A stretch of 64,000 nucleotides of DNA from Neoceratodus forsteri (lineage: Eukaryota; Chordata; Ceratodontiformes; Ceratodontidae), in contig JADMNL010000028.1 of assembly GCA_016271365.2 (NCBI GenBank), positions 54,330,001-54,394,000 on the forward strand, written 5' to 3'. Below, piece by piece: positions 1 to 11,339 of this stretch. The position numbers and the translations under genes were made by a program. The notes below the pieces were generated by a model. The model searched no databases, was not told where the DNA came from, and saw nothing but the letters and a program-made list of their open reading frames with translations. Position 1 is the stretch's first letter. Every line of letters starts with the position of its first letter.

Positions 1-2384
1 TCTCTACCTTCAGTGTCCTCAGTTCCTCTAGGACTCTACTTGCCTCAACTCTTCCATCTGTCACCTCCTCTCCCCCAGTACCCACCCTTCCAGCCCATGC
101 TGGTAGCGGTCCCCCCTTCTCATTCTACTAGCTTTAGCTTCCTGAGGGAATAATACCATTGTTTAAGATGTGTCCCTGATTTCTTTAAGCCTTGTACTGG
201 ATTTATGAGGCTGGTGGTTCAGCGGTATGACATATTAAAATACAGAGATGCTTATGTGGATAAAGGGAATGAGTGAGTGACTGCATGCCAACAAAAAAAA
301 CCAGCCCCAACCCTAAATACCCCCTTCCCTCTGGGCTTGCCACCTCACACTGCTGGCCTGAGCTGGTCAGCACTCAGAAGTTCTGGAACACAGCTCACCT
401 CTCTCCTTCTGTCGTCACTAGGGCTTGTCTCCCCACCTCCCTTGCCCCACCACTTTACCTGGCGGCTACTACTTGCTGGCTATAGTAGGCTCCTGATGGT
501 TTTGTTGTTATTGTGGTCCTACCACCACCCACAGTGCTGCTCAGTCTGGCTGACCTGCTGGTGGACTGCTCCTCTGCTGCTGGACTGGTGTGGCCCACTG
601 CTGTTGGACTAGTGTGGTCACCTCTCCCCTCTGGCTCCTGTCCTCCGACCTCTGCTGATCCACTCCCATGTGTCCTCCTCTTTCAACTGCCATTTGCATC
701 TGCATCACATGCACATGCCACACACACACACACACATATCCTCGGAACCCAGTGCTCCTACATGGGACTTGCACTATGACTACTGCCTCTCTGGTCCTGG
801 TGGTCACACTCTCTCCCTCACGCTATCACTCTTCTTGCTATGCCAGATGGTGCAGGTGCCTGCCTTACACCATCTGGAACAGGGGCCCAGGGAAGATTCT
901 AAGCATGCTTGATCGTGCTCACGTCGCAAGACCAACGGCACTTGCTCTACTCCCCGACCCCTCTGCTGCTGCAGCACCGCACGCACCACAAGTCTGCTGC
1001 TCTGCTGACCTTACTTGCAACTTGCAGCTACCTGAGGTGTTGTGGGTGTTGTGTCCCATGATGAAAACTCTGCACTACATAGGCATCACTTCTACTAAAG
1101 GGAGCTGCATGGCCAGTCACATATGTGGGGCTGGAAGGGGCTCCTGCCAGGTATAAAAAGTTTATCCATACTATGGGTTTTGATATTGTGGCAATCTATC
1201 GAGCCAGTGGGCTGCGAGTTAACGGTGTAGGAACTTGGCTTTTTCAGATACCTTCATCCGTAAGTTGTGGCCATCACTTGAGTGTTGACAGTAGGTGGGT
1301 GTGAGCGGGCATTTAAGGAGGGCTCAGAGCAGGTCATGGCTCAAAAAAAGGCACCCAGTGCAAAGGCCAACATCACTGCCTTACTGACCAGCTGAAACTA
1401 CAGCTTGAGGCAAACGGTTATATAAACGCGGCTGTAATGCCAGCCTGCTGTATAAGAAACAATCTGAAAATGGAAATTTCATCAATAATACAGCTTGGTT
1501 TTGTGGTAAACAGCCCCTCCCTATGGGCCAGAAGACTGAGGGTTCATGTCCAGGTGGGCATGGACTCCTATCCAACTATGATGAACACAGGCTGCAGTAA
1601 GGGGTCAGATGAAGCAAATTAATTTCTTTTTTACCTGTCTCTTATGGCAATGAAAGGTCCTCCACCAGCAATAGTGCAGCAACAGCAACAAGATCAAACT
1701 GGTATCAGACTTGTAGAAGGGATTTCTCTCAGTCAGTACCAAGAGGCGTGGGTAGAGGATTGTGGGGGAAGCCTGCATTTGCTCCCCCTGCCTTTGCAGT
1801 ACTCAGCCTGAGAACTTTCCCCTATGCATTGCTGTTAGTCCCTTACCTTTTGACAGCTCTAATGTTTTTCCATACAGGTTTTTTCTGCACTCCCTCGCAG
1901 GCTAGGCTGCTGTATAGCAACCCTGTCCCACAGACTCCGGCTGTCACAATTCTCCATCCAATTCCCAAGACCATACTCGCAGGGAGGGCTTCAGTAAGCC
2001 CAACCTCCATTTTTTTCCACCTTATTTTCTTCCCGGGGCTTGGTAAATGTTCAGTGAGCATGCAAGTGCACTCTACCTCCAAGGAGGTGCTCCAGCACTC
2101 TGAGCGCTGGCCCTTCCCTCTAGCTGCAGGACTCGCACACGCCACCATTTGGCTTCCACCAGGTGGCAGTCGAGCGGCGAGTCAGCGGATCCAGATGCTC
2201 AATCTTCCCTCTCTCAGCTGGGCCTCAGAGCAAACTGAATCGGTTCCCAAACCCAGGTCACCTGCGTGGCAGCAGGGAGGCATGGATGCCTCAACTGGCT
2301 GTGCCACTGGGCCGCCCAGCACTAAATTTGTTCACAGTGAGAGAAACTTTGAACTGCACCCACCAGCACTGCAGGCTTGGGTCT
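1..2384. other. Unassigned DNA, no gene recognised
   Basis: Open frames of up to 212 codons occur on both strands, but none shows a recognisable domain and they overlap each other in several frames. The first ~110 bases are purine-rich on the minus strand and could be old LINE sequence, but I cannot place them. A short (CA)n run lies at about 718-739. I see no splice-bounded exon with a recognisable peptide. Confidence 0.5.
718..739. repeat. Short (CA)n microsatellite
   Basis: About ten CA dinucleotides in a row, next to CACATGCACATG-like sequence. This is a simple repeat with no sign of function. Confidence 0.9.
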
Positions 2385-2515
2385 GAAAGGGACTGCAGTC
2401 AAGTCTGGTGAAACAGCATGCCCCAGGTTCAAATACAACCAAAACCACAAGGTCAGTGGGTGACCCTGAGCCAGCATTCACCTTCCTGCACTAGTGCCTT
2501 CCAGGTGCAAAATCC
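2385..2515 (+). repeat. Possible degenerate MIR-like SINE
   Basis: The stretch holds a B-box-like GGTTCAAATAC followed ~30 bases later by GTGACCCTGAGCCAG, the order seen in the two clearer tRNA-derived SINEs at 29.7 and 57.6 kb (read on their minus strand). The A-box side is not convincing, so this may be chance. Alignment to the two better copies would decide. Confidence 0.3.
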
Positions 2516-3489
2516 AGTCAAAACAGGCCCCTCCACTGGCAAGGAGATGTAATATCTCACTTGGGCTATCTGGGGTAATTTAATTATAAAATAAAAATCA
2601 AACACAGGGCTTCCACTCTAGCACTGTCATTCTTTCATATTTCACCAGAGCCAAATTCTTCATAACAAAAAAATTATATAGAAAAAGAAAATTGTATTTT
2701 AATAGCAGTGGAGCAATTACTATGCAATTTCCAAACTGTCAATGCTGCAGATTTGCGGTAGGAGCAGAACCAAAACAAACCAGCTAAGATTTCTGGTGCA
2801 TTTTGTTTTTGCCCGGAGTCATTTCTGACGAATCTTACTGTGGCTCATTCTGCTCCTCTAACTCCCTAGGTTACCAGGCTACTGTATGCTTTACCTTTTC
2901 AGGGTTCACTATGGGCTGACCAGATGGGCCACAACTTTCTCCCAATGAACATCTCAGACTCCTGACTGGTCAACTGCCGGTCCCCCGGACTCTCTGTTTC
3001 TCCCTGCCCTGGATCCTGATGTTTGGATCAGGCCAACTGCTGAGCTAACTCCCGATCGCCGCACCACTATCACCGCACTTCCGCACCAGTCTTTACTACG
3101 CCATTTGTCCATCTGAGGGACTGATGCTTTCCTTTGTGATGCCTGCCACCTCTTCATTTACAGAACTGTCTCACCCAGACGCACATGTATCGCGCCTAAT
3201 AAGCCCCCCTCCCAGTCAATCACAGTGTGGTAACACCAGCAAGTTTCTTGCCAACCAACCAATAACAAATTGATTTTCGGGGTGCCAAACAAGCAGATAA
3301 AAGGCACCAATTTTTAATGCTGCCAGCACGTGCCCTCCAGCCAATTAAACAGGGAGCGAGAAGGGGCGTGTGACACCGGCGCGGTCCACAGCAGTAAGTG
3401 CAGACGCGCACACATTAAAAATTAACCAGGGAAAAAGGGAGCATGCGGCAGGCAAAATATTGCTTGGGCTCAGCCCAGGTCAACAAATA
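2516..3489. other. Unassigned DNA upstream of the truncated LINE
   Basis: No coding region is recognised. Around 3255-3385 there are CCAAT-type motifs (CCAACCAACCAATAAC, GCCAATTAAA) and an ATAAAAG TATA-like box at about 3297, which could be remains of an element promoter. Two AAATATTGC-containing direct repeats lie near 3456 and 3485, just before the LINE sequence begins. Confidence 0.4.
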
Positions 3490-4379
3490 TTGCTGGGGCC
3501 AATGTCCCACGGGCCCATACAACCCGGTGCCTATGCCTTCAAGTACCTGGGTGTCATTGTGGATGATACTCTCTCGTATGTTCAGCACATTGACATGGTG
3601 GTGAAAGCTGTGAACACTAAATTAGGGATCCTGTTTAGGCACAAGAAAAGCCTAACTGCTGAAGCCCTCCGGCTCTCAGTCTCCAGCCCTGTCCTCTCCC
3701 TGGTCAACTACGGGCTGGTAGTTTACAGCGCTACCACTAATACAGTCCTCCAAAGGGTTGCCACTGCCCTTAACAAGGCTTGCAGACTATTGCTAAATGC
3801 TGACTGCTTCATGCACACTTGTACCCTGTATGGTCTGGCCCACGTACTACCACTTCAGTCCAGAATCAGATACCAAACTTGCCTGCTAGGGAGAAAGGCC
3901 ATGCTCTCCCTAACCCCTACCTGCATTGTAGACCTGGTAAAGGAAGCAAGCTCCAAATACAATACACGAAGAACAATGACAACACAGCTTGATGTCCCAT
4001 TTCGTAGAGCTTCCCTAAGTCAAAGATCCTTCATGTACCGAGCTCCACTATGGATAAATGAGATCCTTGCGGCAGCTATTAATACAACAAATGTTCAGTC
4101 CTTTAAAAGAGAACTGAAGCAATACCTGCTGATCTCAAATGCCTGTGACTGACTTACCTGAGTCCTTATCTTCAACCTGGATACCCCCTCTTAAACACTT
4201 CTGACTCCCTTACCTGATTCCATATCCTCAACCCAGATACCCCCTCATCTGTCTGAGCTTTCCTCCTGTTTTACCTACCCTGGACCCCACCTGCCATCCC
4301 CTAGTTCCTTCCAGCTCCCTCCATACCCCCAATACCTCCCTTTCCACCCACTCCCCTAAATATTCTCCTCCTCCCAATC

Positions 4380-4806
<427 letters not shown>

Positions 4807-4861
4807 CCTCCCTCCTCCTTCTCTCTTTTTCTCTCTCTACAATCTACCCGTTATCTGCACA

Positions 4862-5050
4862 CTCTCTCATTTCTTTCTCCTACCCTTTCCAACACTCTGC
4901 CTAGACAGGCCCCCTTGGGGCAGCTATGCCGAAATGCTAACTGGGAAACCTTGTTTGACCCCCCTCTTTCTTTCTCCTACCCTTTCCGATATTCTATTTT
5001 GACAGGCCCCCCTGAGGCAGCTATGCCGTGCATTGCTAATTGTGAATTTC
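4862..5050 (+). repeat. 101-bp tandem duplication in LINE 3' UTR
   Basis: CTTTCTCCTACCCTTTCC...CAGGCCCCCTTGGGGCAGCTATGCCG appears at about 4872 and again at about 4973, some 101 bases apart with moderate divergence. This looks like an old tandem duplication or a subfamily-specific UTR repeat. Confidence 0.75.
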
Positions 5051-5228
5051 TTCCCGCTGTGTAATGTCAGTTGTCTAGGTTATTTATCTATTTTCTGTGT
5101 TACATAGAAATCTTATGTTTTAACTGTCAAGTGTTTGTTATATCTCTGCTGTTTTACATCCTGACGTGGAATCTTTGTAAAAGAATGTATACTCTAAGGT
5201 TGTTTCTGAATATAAAACTAAATAAAAG

Positions 5229-5372
5229 AGCAGCTGCTGCCTGGGTCTGAGCAGAGCAATCAAGGACAGAAGTCACCTCAGCAGAGATTGGAGTCATTAC
5301 TGTGCAATCCAAGTGGGATTTAGCCAGGTACTGTAGATCTGCTGTCAAGGAATCCCTGCTGCTACATAGAGA
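5229..5372 (+). repeat. Orphan copy of the 17.5-20.9 kb array module A
   Basis: AGCAGCTGCTGCCTGGGTCTGAGCAGAG... followed by CACCTCAGCAGAGAT and GCTGTCAAGGAATCCCTGCT matches the ~209-bp module A of the array starting near 17.49 kb. It sits directly after the LINE tail. It shows the module is dispersed, not confined to the array. Confidence 0.75.
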
Positions 5373-5494
5373 GACAGATAAAAATTTTATTTTTATACAG
5401 GATATTTGTTCATTATTTTACTCTTGTTTTCAACAGTGTCCTATTTGTTGTACAATGAAACAAGCATTTGTCAATGCAGAATGTTTGCTTGCTA

Positions 5495-5940
5495 GCATTG
5501 GCATTGGTAGTGTAGGAGTTACAGAGCTGCATAACAAGAATGGCAGTGAAGTATTGAACTGAAACCAACCCCACCATCACACTGCAGATAGTGACAGGCA
5601 TTGGGGTGTGCCTTTGGTTAATCAGGCATAACGGCCATGCCATTTCACCACACCCTACCGTGCAGACACCGACAAGTGTCACGGTGTGCCTTGGGGTCTT
5701 TGGCCCTTATGCGCATCCCATTCCATCAGGAAATATTGTGAGATGGGTGTGGTATAGGAGAATGGGGTGAACTTTGGGGCCAAAGAGTCCAAGGCACACC
5801 TCAATGCCTCTCAGTGGCTGCAGGGTGTGGTTGGGGGTGGAATGGTATGAGCATTACAGGTGACAATTCCAAGCCACAGCCCTGATGTCTGTTATTCTCT
5901 ACAGTGTGGGGTGTTATGGTCGGAAACCCTAATGCCTCAG
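5495..5940 (+). other. Copy-1-specific left spacer of the composite element
   Basis: This stretch takes the place of the 143-bp array. It contains loosely repeated GGTGTGCCTTTGG / GGTGTGCCTTGGGG segments (5600-5690) and inverted relatives (GGGGCCAAAGAGTCCAAGGCACACC near 5780), so it may fold. No gene recognised. Confidence 0.5.
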
Positions 5941-5959
5941 GCATTCATTGGTATTTTCA

Positions 5960-7560
5960 CTCCAAATTTTCAACATTAGTTTTTTGTGACCCCCACCTCA
6001 TGAACAGTGGCAATATCAGTTTGTTAGCCGATTTTGCACAGCAACTATGGCATTTGTCACCACAGGTGCAAAAACACATTCTAAACAAGGTGTGAAAAAT
6101 GACAGCTGTACTGTTCATGGGGAGGTGTAAAAAATGGCAGTGTTGAAAATCTGCAGTGAAAATATAAAAAAAAACTGGTGAAGTCACGAGCGTGCGTAGA
6201 AACTGTGCAACGTGCACCCGTAATGTAATTAGTTTGGGAATTATTTACAGCAGATTGTCAACACAGGCATTTTGGGACCTCGGTCATGAACAGTGTCACT
6301 GTGATTTTCTTTATCTGTCTGAACAATGATTCCCCACAGCGGCCACGCATTTCTGTGCTGAAAGTGTGAAAACACATTTTGGCCATGTTGTGAAAAATGA
6401 CAGCTGTACTGTTCATAAGGAAGTGTGGAAAAATGCCACTGGTGAAAATCTGGACTGAAAATATTACAAATTCATGAACTTACGAGGGTGCGTGGAAACT
6501 ACTAGTAATGCCACTCAATAACACAGTCATTTTAGGAAGTTTTTCACCAAATTTTCAAAAATAGCCATTTTTAAGACCTCTGCTCATGAACAGTGTCACT
6601 GTGATTTTCTTAGTGTGTCCCATACATTGATTTCGCACACCGACTGTGCCATTGTGCGCTACATAGGCGGAAACATGTTTTGGGCGAGATGTGAAAAATG
6701 ACAGCTGTACTACTTATAAGAAGGTGTGGTAAAATGGCAATGTTGAAAATCCGGAGTGAAAATATAGAAAATTTGCGAACTTATGAGCGTGCGTAGGATC
6801 AGCACAACAAACACTCATGAAACAGTCATTTTTTGGAATTTTGTCACCAAATTTTTAACATAGCTATTTTAACACTTCTGCTCATGAACAGTTTGACTGT
6901 GATTTTCTTAATGTGTCCTATACATTGAGTTCATACACCAACTGTGCCATTGTGCGCTACATGCGCAGAAACACATTTTGGGTGAGAAGTGAGAAATGAC
7001 AGCTGTACAGCTCATAAGGAGGTGTGGTAAAATGACAATGTTGAAAATCTGGAGTGAAAATATTGAAAATTCACGAACTTACGAGCGTGCGTAGGAACAG
7101 CGCAACGCATACTAGTAAAACAGTCATTTTGGGGAATTTTTTCACCAAATTTTTAACATAGCCATTTTAACACCTCTGCTCATGAACAGTGTCACTGTGA
7201 TTTTCTTAATGTGTCCCGAACATTGATTTTGCACACCGACTGCGCCATTGTGTGCTACATGCATGGAAACCCATTTTGGGTGAGATGTGAAAAATGACAG
7301 CTGTACTACTCATAAGGAAATGTGGTCAAATGGCAATGTTGAAAATCCAGAGTGAAAATATTGAAAATTTGCAGACCTCTGACGAGCGTAGGAACAGCGC
7401 AACGCACGCTGGTAAATAAAGTCATTTTAGATGCCACCAAATTTTCAACAAAGCTTTTTGAGAGCCCACCTTATGAGCACTGGCACTGTCATTTCATTAG
7501 TCGGTCCCGTAGGGTGATTTCACACAGTGACTGCGAAATCACCCTTCAGGCCCAAATAAC
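5960..7560 (+). repeat. ~297-bp tandem array (array B) in composite copy 1
   Basis: Six units are anchored by CATGAACAGT-like motifs at 5999, 6285, 6585, 6883, 7181 and 7472 (spacings 286, 300, 298, 298, 291). Each unit also carries ACAGCTGTACT, GTTGAAAATC, GAGCGTGCGTAG and CACCAAATTTTC in the same order. Units are diverged but near-constant in length. The last unit differs and grades into the 3' block. Same array as at 31.9-32.5, 34.5-35.0 (-) and 38.9-40.2 kb. Confidence 0.9.
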
Positions 7561-7707
7561 ACCATGACAGTGAATGCATTCATGAGGAGGGGTCCCAAAA
7601 ACCCCATGTTGAAAATTTGGTGCCAAAATTCCAAAAAATGCCTGAGATATGCAGCAAAGTTGAAAAACCTATTCATTACATTATACAGCTTACCGGCATT
7701 TCCTCAG

Positions 7708-7777
7708 TTCATGATCGGCTTTGAAGAGTACAGACGTATTCCTGGTCCACCAAAGATCATTGTGCCGAGCTCCGGAG
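7708..7777 (+). other. Exon-like island between splice-type signals (copy 1)
   Basis: A 70-nt segment lies between GCATTTCCTCAG (acceptor-like) and GTAAGTATG (strong donor-like). Its frame reads FMIGFEEYRRIPGPPKII then VPSSG. The same segment with the same flanks occurs at 40328-40395, 34298-34364 (-) and 59818-59887 (-). It could be a captured exon or an element's own spliced leader. It could also be a conserved non-coding motif. I do not recognise the peptide. Confidence 0.4.
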
Positions 7778-8346
7778 GTAAGTATGGGGTGAGGTGGGGT
7801 GTGGGAGGCAGGGTGCGCAGTGGGTGGGCGCGGTGGGAGAGGGGTGAAGACAGCAGCGAGGAAAGTTTTTTTTTTTAATTTAATTGGACTCACGCCGACG
7901 CTACCATCTTGGGCCTGGGCTCCAGCGTGGCAGCTGGAAGGCTGTTGGGGGCAGTGGAGCTGATGTGGGATTGGGTACCCGTTGGCCATAGGACCTGTTG
8001 CCATGCTGGAGTGGGCTCCAGCGTGGCACTGAACATCTGGGGACAGTAGAGCCAACGGGGGTTGGGCACCCCTGTCAGCCATACAGACTGTGGGGGGGAA
8101 CAGTAGAGCTGACGGGGGCTTGGACACTTCCATCAGCCATTCAGTGTGTGCATGGGGGAGGTAGGAGCACATGAGCATGCAATGTGTGTGCGTGCGTATG
8201 TGTGTGGAGGGGGAGCACTGCTCACTCAAGCGGTGCTCTCCCTTTCAACTGTATGGCACTGCATTTTGGATCATCGCACTATGTTTCTTGCACATGCATG
8301 CAAGCAACCATAAAAAGGAAAAATAATAATATACTGTACATTCAGT

Positions 8347-10216
8347 TGTAACCCCCTGCAAATGGGGGTTTCCAAAAGCCTTCCAGGAGCTTGCCTGAAT
8401 GCTCCAATCCTGGGTGGTGTTCGGCGTCTGAGCTGCTTAACTGTGGTTGCAAGTGAGTGCTATTTGAGCCTTCACGTACTGTCTCTTTAAGAGCTGTCTG
8501 CTTGCAGACTTAATTAGTTTGTATGGGGGGGACTGTGTATTTAATGCTTGAATCCGCCCGAGCTGTGAAGTAATCGCTCCATTTTGCGGTCGCTGAAGGT
8601 GCAAAGGGAGCCCATCTGAAAGCTGTAACTGTTTGCCTGTAATCATTTAAAGCATTAGCAAAATTGTAGTTTGTCTAACCTGCCTTTATTGCAGCTGGGA
8701 CTCTGTGTGTGTTACCTCTCCATTTTGGACCTAAACTGCTGTGCTGGGCCAATTGGGTTAAGGGAGCCCTAAAATAGAGCCTGTGGATGAATCAGAACTT
8801 GGACTCTTAATTTGAGCCAGCCACAAGGGGATTGTATGGGGCAGTGACTCTGGGAAATGTAGTTTTGACCTTGGCGCCTTTTTCTACCAACGGAGGGAGT
8901 CTTATTGTGAGTGACAGCTGAATCAGACAACAAAATAGTGTGGAGCTAAAGGAAATGCCCTGTTCTGTGACTGGAAAGATCAGATCAGTTGTGGCAGTGA
9001 AGAGAGAAGGAGCTGTGTGCTTCTGCGGTGTATAGTTTCACATGGGAAATGCATGTGAGGCCCTGAGTTTCTTTCTGCAGCCTTTGTGAGTGCCAGTTTG
9101 AACTGAACCCGAGTTGTGAGGAGAAAGAAGCACTAGAAGTGTGGAAACCAGGCTCACCCTGTAGAAGACTGGAGAAATTGCTGAATCACGCTCGGTCTGA
9201 CAGGAACTGAAGCTGCTGTGTGTGCTCCCGGGTATTTTGCAGTAATTGCAATCGGGATCGAGGAGCAGCCTGCCTGATATAGTACTTTCCTTTTACATAT
9301 AAATGTGCGTAGTGCTTGTGGGTCACGTTTCAAATCCTCTGTACAGTGAATTGTGTGCTGAAGCTGGAAGTAAACCCCTGCTTATCGGACTACATCTGTT
9401 TGCTATCAACTGCAGTGGGGTCCAGTCAAAGGACCTTCCTCGTGCCCTGCTCTTCTGGTAATCCAGAGGGACATTCTCCATCTGATCCTCAGTTTGGGTG
9501 TTGTGAGTACAAATCAGGGTATACCCCTACAGCTTGTTTTTCAATCACAAGTGTGTCATCTAATTCTTGTTGTTTCATTGTTTCATGGACTGAGCCCTCC
9601 GGCTCTGGATTACAATTGGGTGTTGTGCATATATTTTCTTCTACAGGACCCTATCCATCTGCACCTGTCGGCCAATCCCTGGCAATGGACCTGGCTAGCC
9701 CCCCCCCCCAACCTGGGTACCCAGAGTGTGACTTTTCAGACCCTGTATGTGTGCACAGTACTGTGATTTAATTCTTCCAATTAACCTGATTGCTCCCTCC
9801 CGTGTTACTGTCCCCTAAATAAATCAGATTTGTTGTTGTTATACTACATACTGTCTGTGGTGCTGGTACTTATGGAAACAGTATTGTATTTTGCTGTGTA
9901 TGTTGTTTAAGCTTATTTTACAGGGGGTCCTCAGAGACGTGCTGCAGAATCATTCTCGAGGGTAAGTGGTACTTTATGAATGAACAGTGTGTATACGTGG
10001 GGTATTGGAGCTGTAACTCCTGTGTACTGTATGAGCTACTAAAGGGAATAAAAGGGGGTCTCAGTGTCCCAGAGGGCTGTGACCAAGTTAGTCTAACCAC
10101 TACAAACCCTGACCTCTGGGTGGAGGCACCTGCCATAGAACCTAGGCCCCTCAACCTATCAGTAGTCATGCAGGCAGGGGAAGTAGCCCTTGGGACAGCA
10201 CCACCCGGGGGTTACA
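8347..10216 (+). mobile_element. LTR-like unit, copy A (solo LTR candidate)
   Basis: A 1.87 kb unit begins TGTAACCCCC and ends GGGGGTTACA, i.e. TG...CA with a 10-bp inverted end, as in LTRs. An AATAAA signal lies at 9818-9823, 393 bases before the right end. A homologous unit in opposite orientation at 27.46-29.36 kb has its AATAAA 395 bases from the matching end. Shared segments include GTACTGTCTCTTTAAGAGCTG, CTGGGTACCCAGAGTG and TTACAGGGGGTCC. I see no internal gag/pol and no clear target-site duplication, so solo LTR is an inference. The 151-codon frame at 9316-9771 is not supported by the other copy. Confidence 0.6.
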
Positions 10217-11294
10217 CAATGTTTACATTTAAGTACAAAATTTAAAATACACTGAAAACACTGTAACATTAAATACAATAACTTACATATGTACAAATGT
10301 AATCCATTTCTAAAAACAGGCACACTTGTGAAAGAAATGTATAGTAACCTGTAGAGACAGGACTGTCTTGAAAACTAGGTCACTTGACCTGAAGACATGC
10401 TTTTCCTGTTGAAAAAGGACGTTATTTACTTACGTTTTACTAAATAATGTTTTAAGCCGGCCCATCAGCACAGCAGTTGGATTTCCACTTGTGACACCGG
10501 CGACCCAGGTTCTGGAATGAGCCAGGGTCACTGGAGGGCTGGCCAGGGGGAGAAGGATGGAGTGTCCTACGGACAGCTCTCCTTCTCTGGGGGGAGGGTG
10601 GGGGAGTGCTCCAGTGCCAGCTGGCTCCTAGTGGAGGCTGGGAGCATCACAGGACACTAGACCATACATGTCATTGGGAAGGGGCGGATGTCAGCATCAG
10701 CCATTACAGCACTACACCACTCCAAGCAAGAAAAGAGGAAAAAATGGCTGGGTGCACCTCCACACCCTTCAGAGGACCATTCCTCCCAAGTCTAAGCAGC
10801 ATCCTGTGGCCTATAAGGTAGGTGCTAGTGCCACCCCTCCACCAGTGCATCCCCCCAGAGGGGGGACCTGCCCAGTGAAGGGAAATGCTGGGATTGCAGG
10901 AGGGCTGTAATATGGGACTTATGTGGGGGTTAGGACTCGGGTGAGACAGTATGGAGGTATGGCAGAGGGACCATAGGAGAGCCTGAAAGAGTCAGGGCAT
11001 CTGAGAGGGAGTGAGGGAACTAAAATAGATAACACAAAAAAAATGTTTCAGTTGAGTTTTTAATCTTTCTATTAACGGTATAGATCTAAAGTCACCAGGT
11101 GACAAATTCCGAGCCCTAGCTAGGTTTGTCTGCAGAGTGGCCTCCCCCATTCTATTGTGAACTCTTGCTGTAGGAATATTCAGACTGTTTTGCCTCAGTT
11201 CATATTTAGACGTATTTTTCATTTTCAAAGTTACTTGACAACCATGGGGATGATTTTCATAAGAGTAAACTAATTTATTATGCACAGATTTTAC
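10217..11294. other. Unassigned DNA
   Basis: Between the LTR-like unit and the 3' end of the CR1. A G-rich stretch lies at 10,530-10,640 and an AT-rich one at 10,240-10,450. No gene, known element or clear repeat is recognised. Confidence 0.5.
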
Positions 11295-11339
11295 ACAGAA
11301 ATTTGACTGCAGACAAAGATAACTACGGCCCATCTAGTC

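Larger units (their letters stand above)
5459..8318 (+). mobile_element. Composite array-bearing element, copy 1
   Basis: The left end AAGCATTTGTCAATGCAGAATGTTTGCTTGC and the right end TTTCTTGCACATGCATGCAAGCAACCATAAAAA match the ends of the other copies. The inner parts are roughly inverted (ATGTTTGCTTGC against the complement ATGGTTGCTTGC). Between them are a unique stretch (5495-5940) in place of the 143-bp array of copies 2 and 3, a ~297-bp array, an exon-like island and a G-rich 3' block with GGCTCCAGCGTGGCA-type repeats. The right end carries a short hairpin (CTTGCA...TGCAAG). There is no credible protein. The type is unknown; a non-autonomous DNA transposon is my best guess. Confidence 0.7.

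Noticed and set aside
1748..2386. 212-codon plus-strand frame
   Set aside because: No domain, low-complexity composition and overlapping open frames on both strands. No supporting copy elsewhere in the window.
5960..7560. CRISPR-like spaced repeats
   Set aside because: Units are ~297 bp with homology along their whole length, not short identical repeats with unique spacers, and the DNA is vertebrate.
7690..8229. 179-codon minus-strand frame in composite copy 1
   Set aside because: Covers G-rich repeats and the exon-like island in antisense. Not open in other copies.
9316..9771. 151-codon frame inside LTR-like copy A
   Set aside because: Not conserved as an open frame in copy B and no recognised domain.
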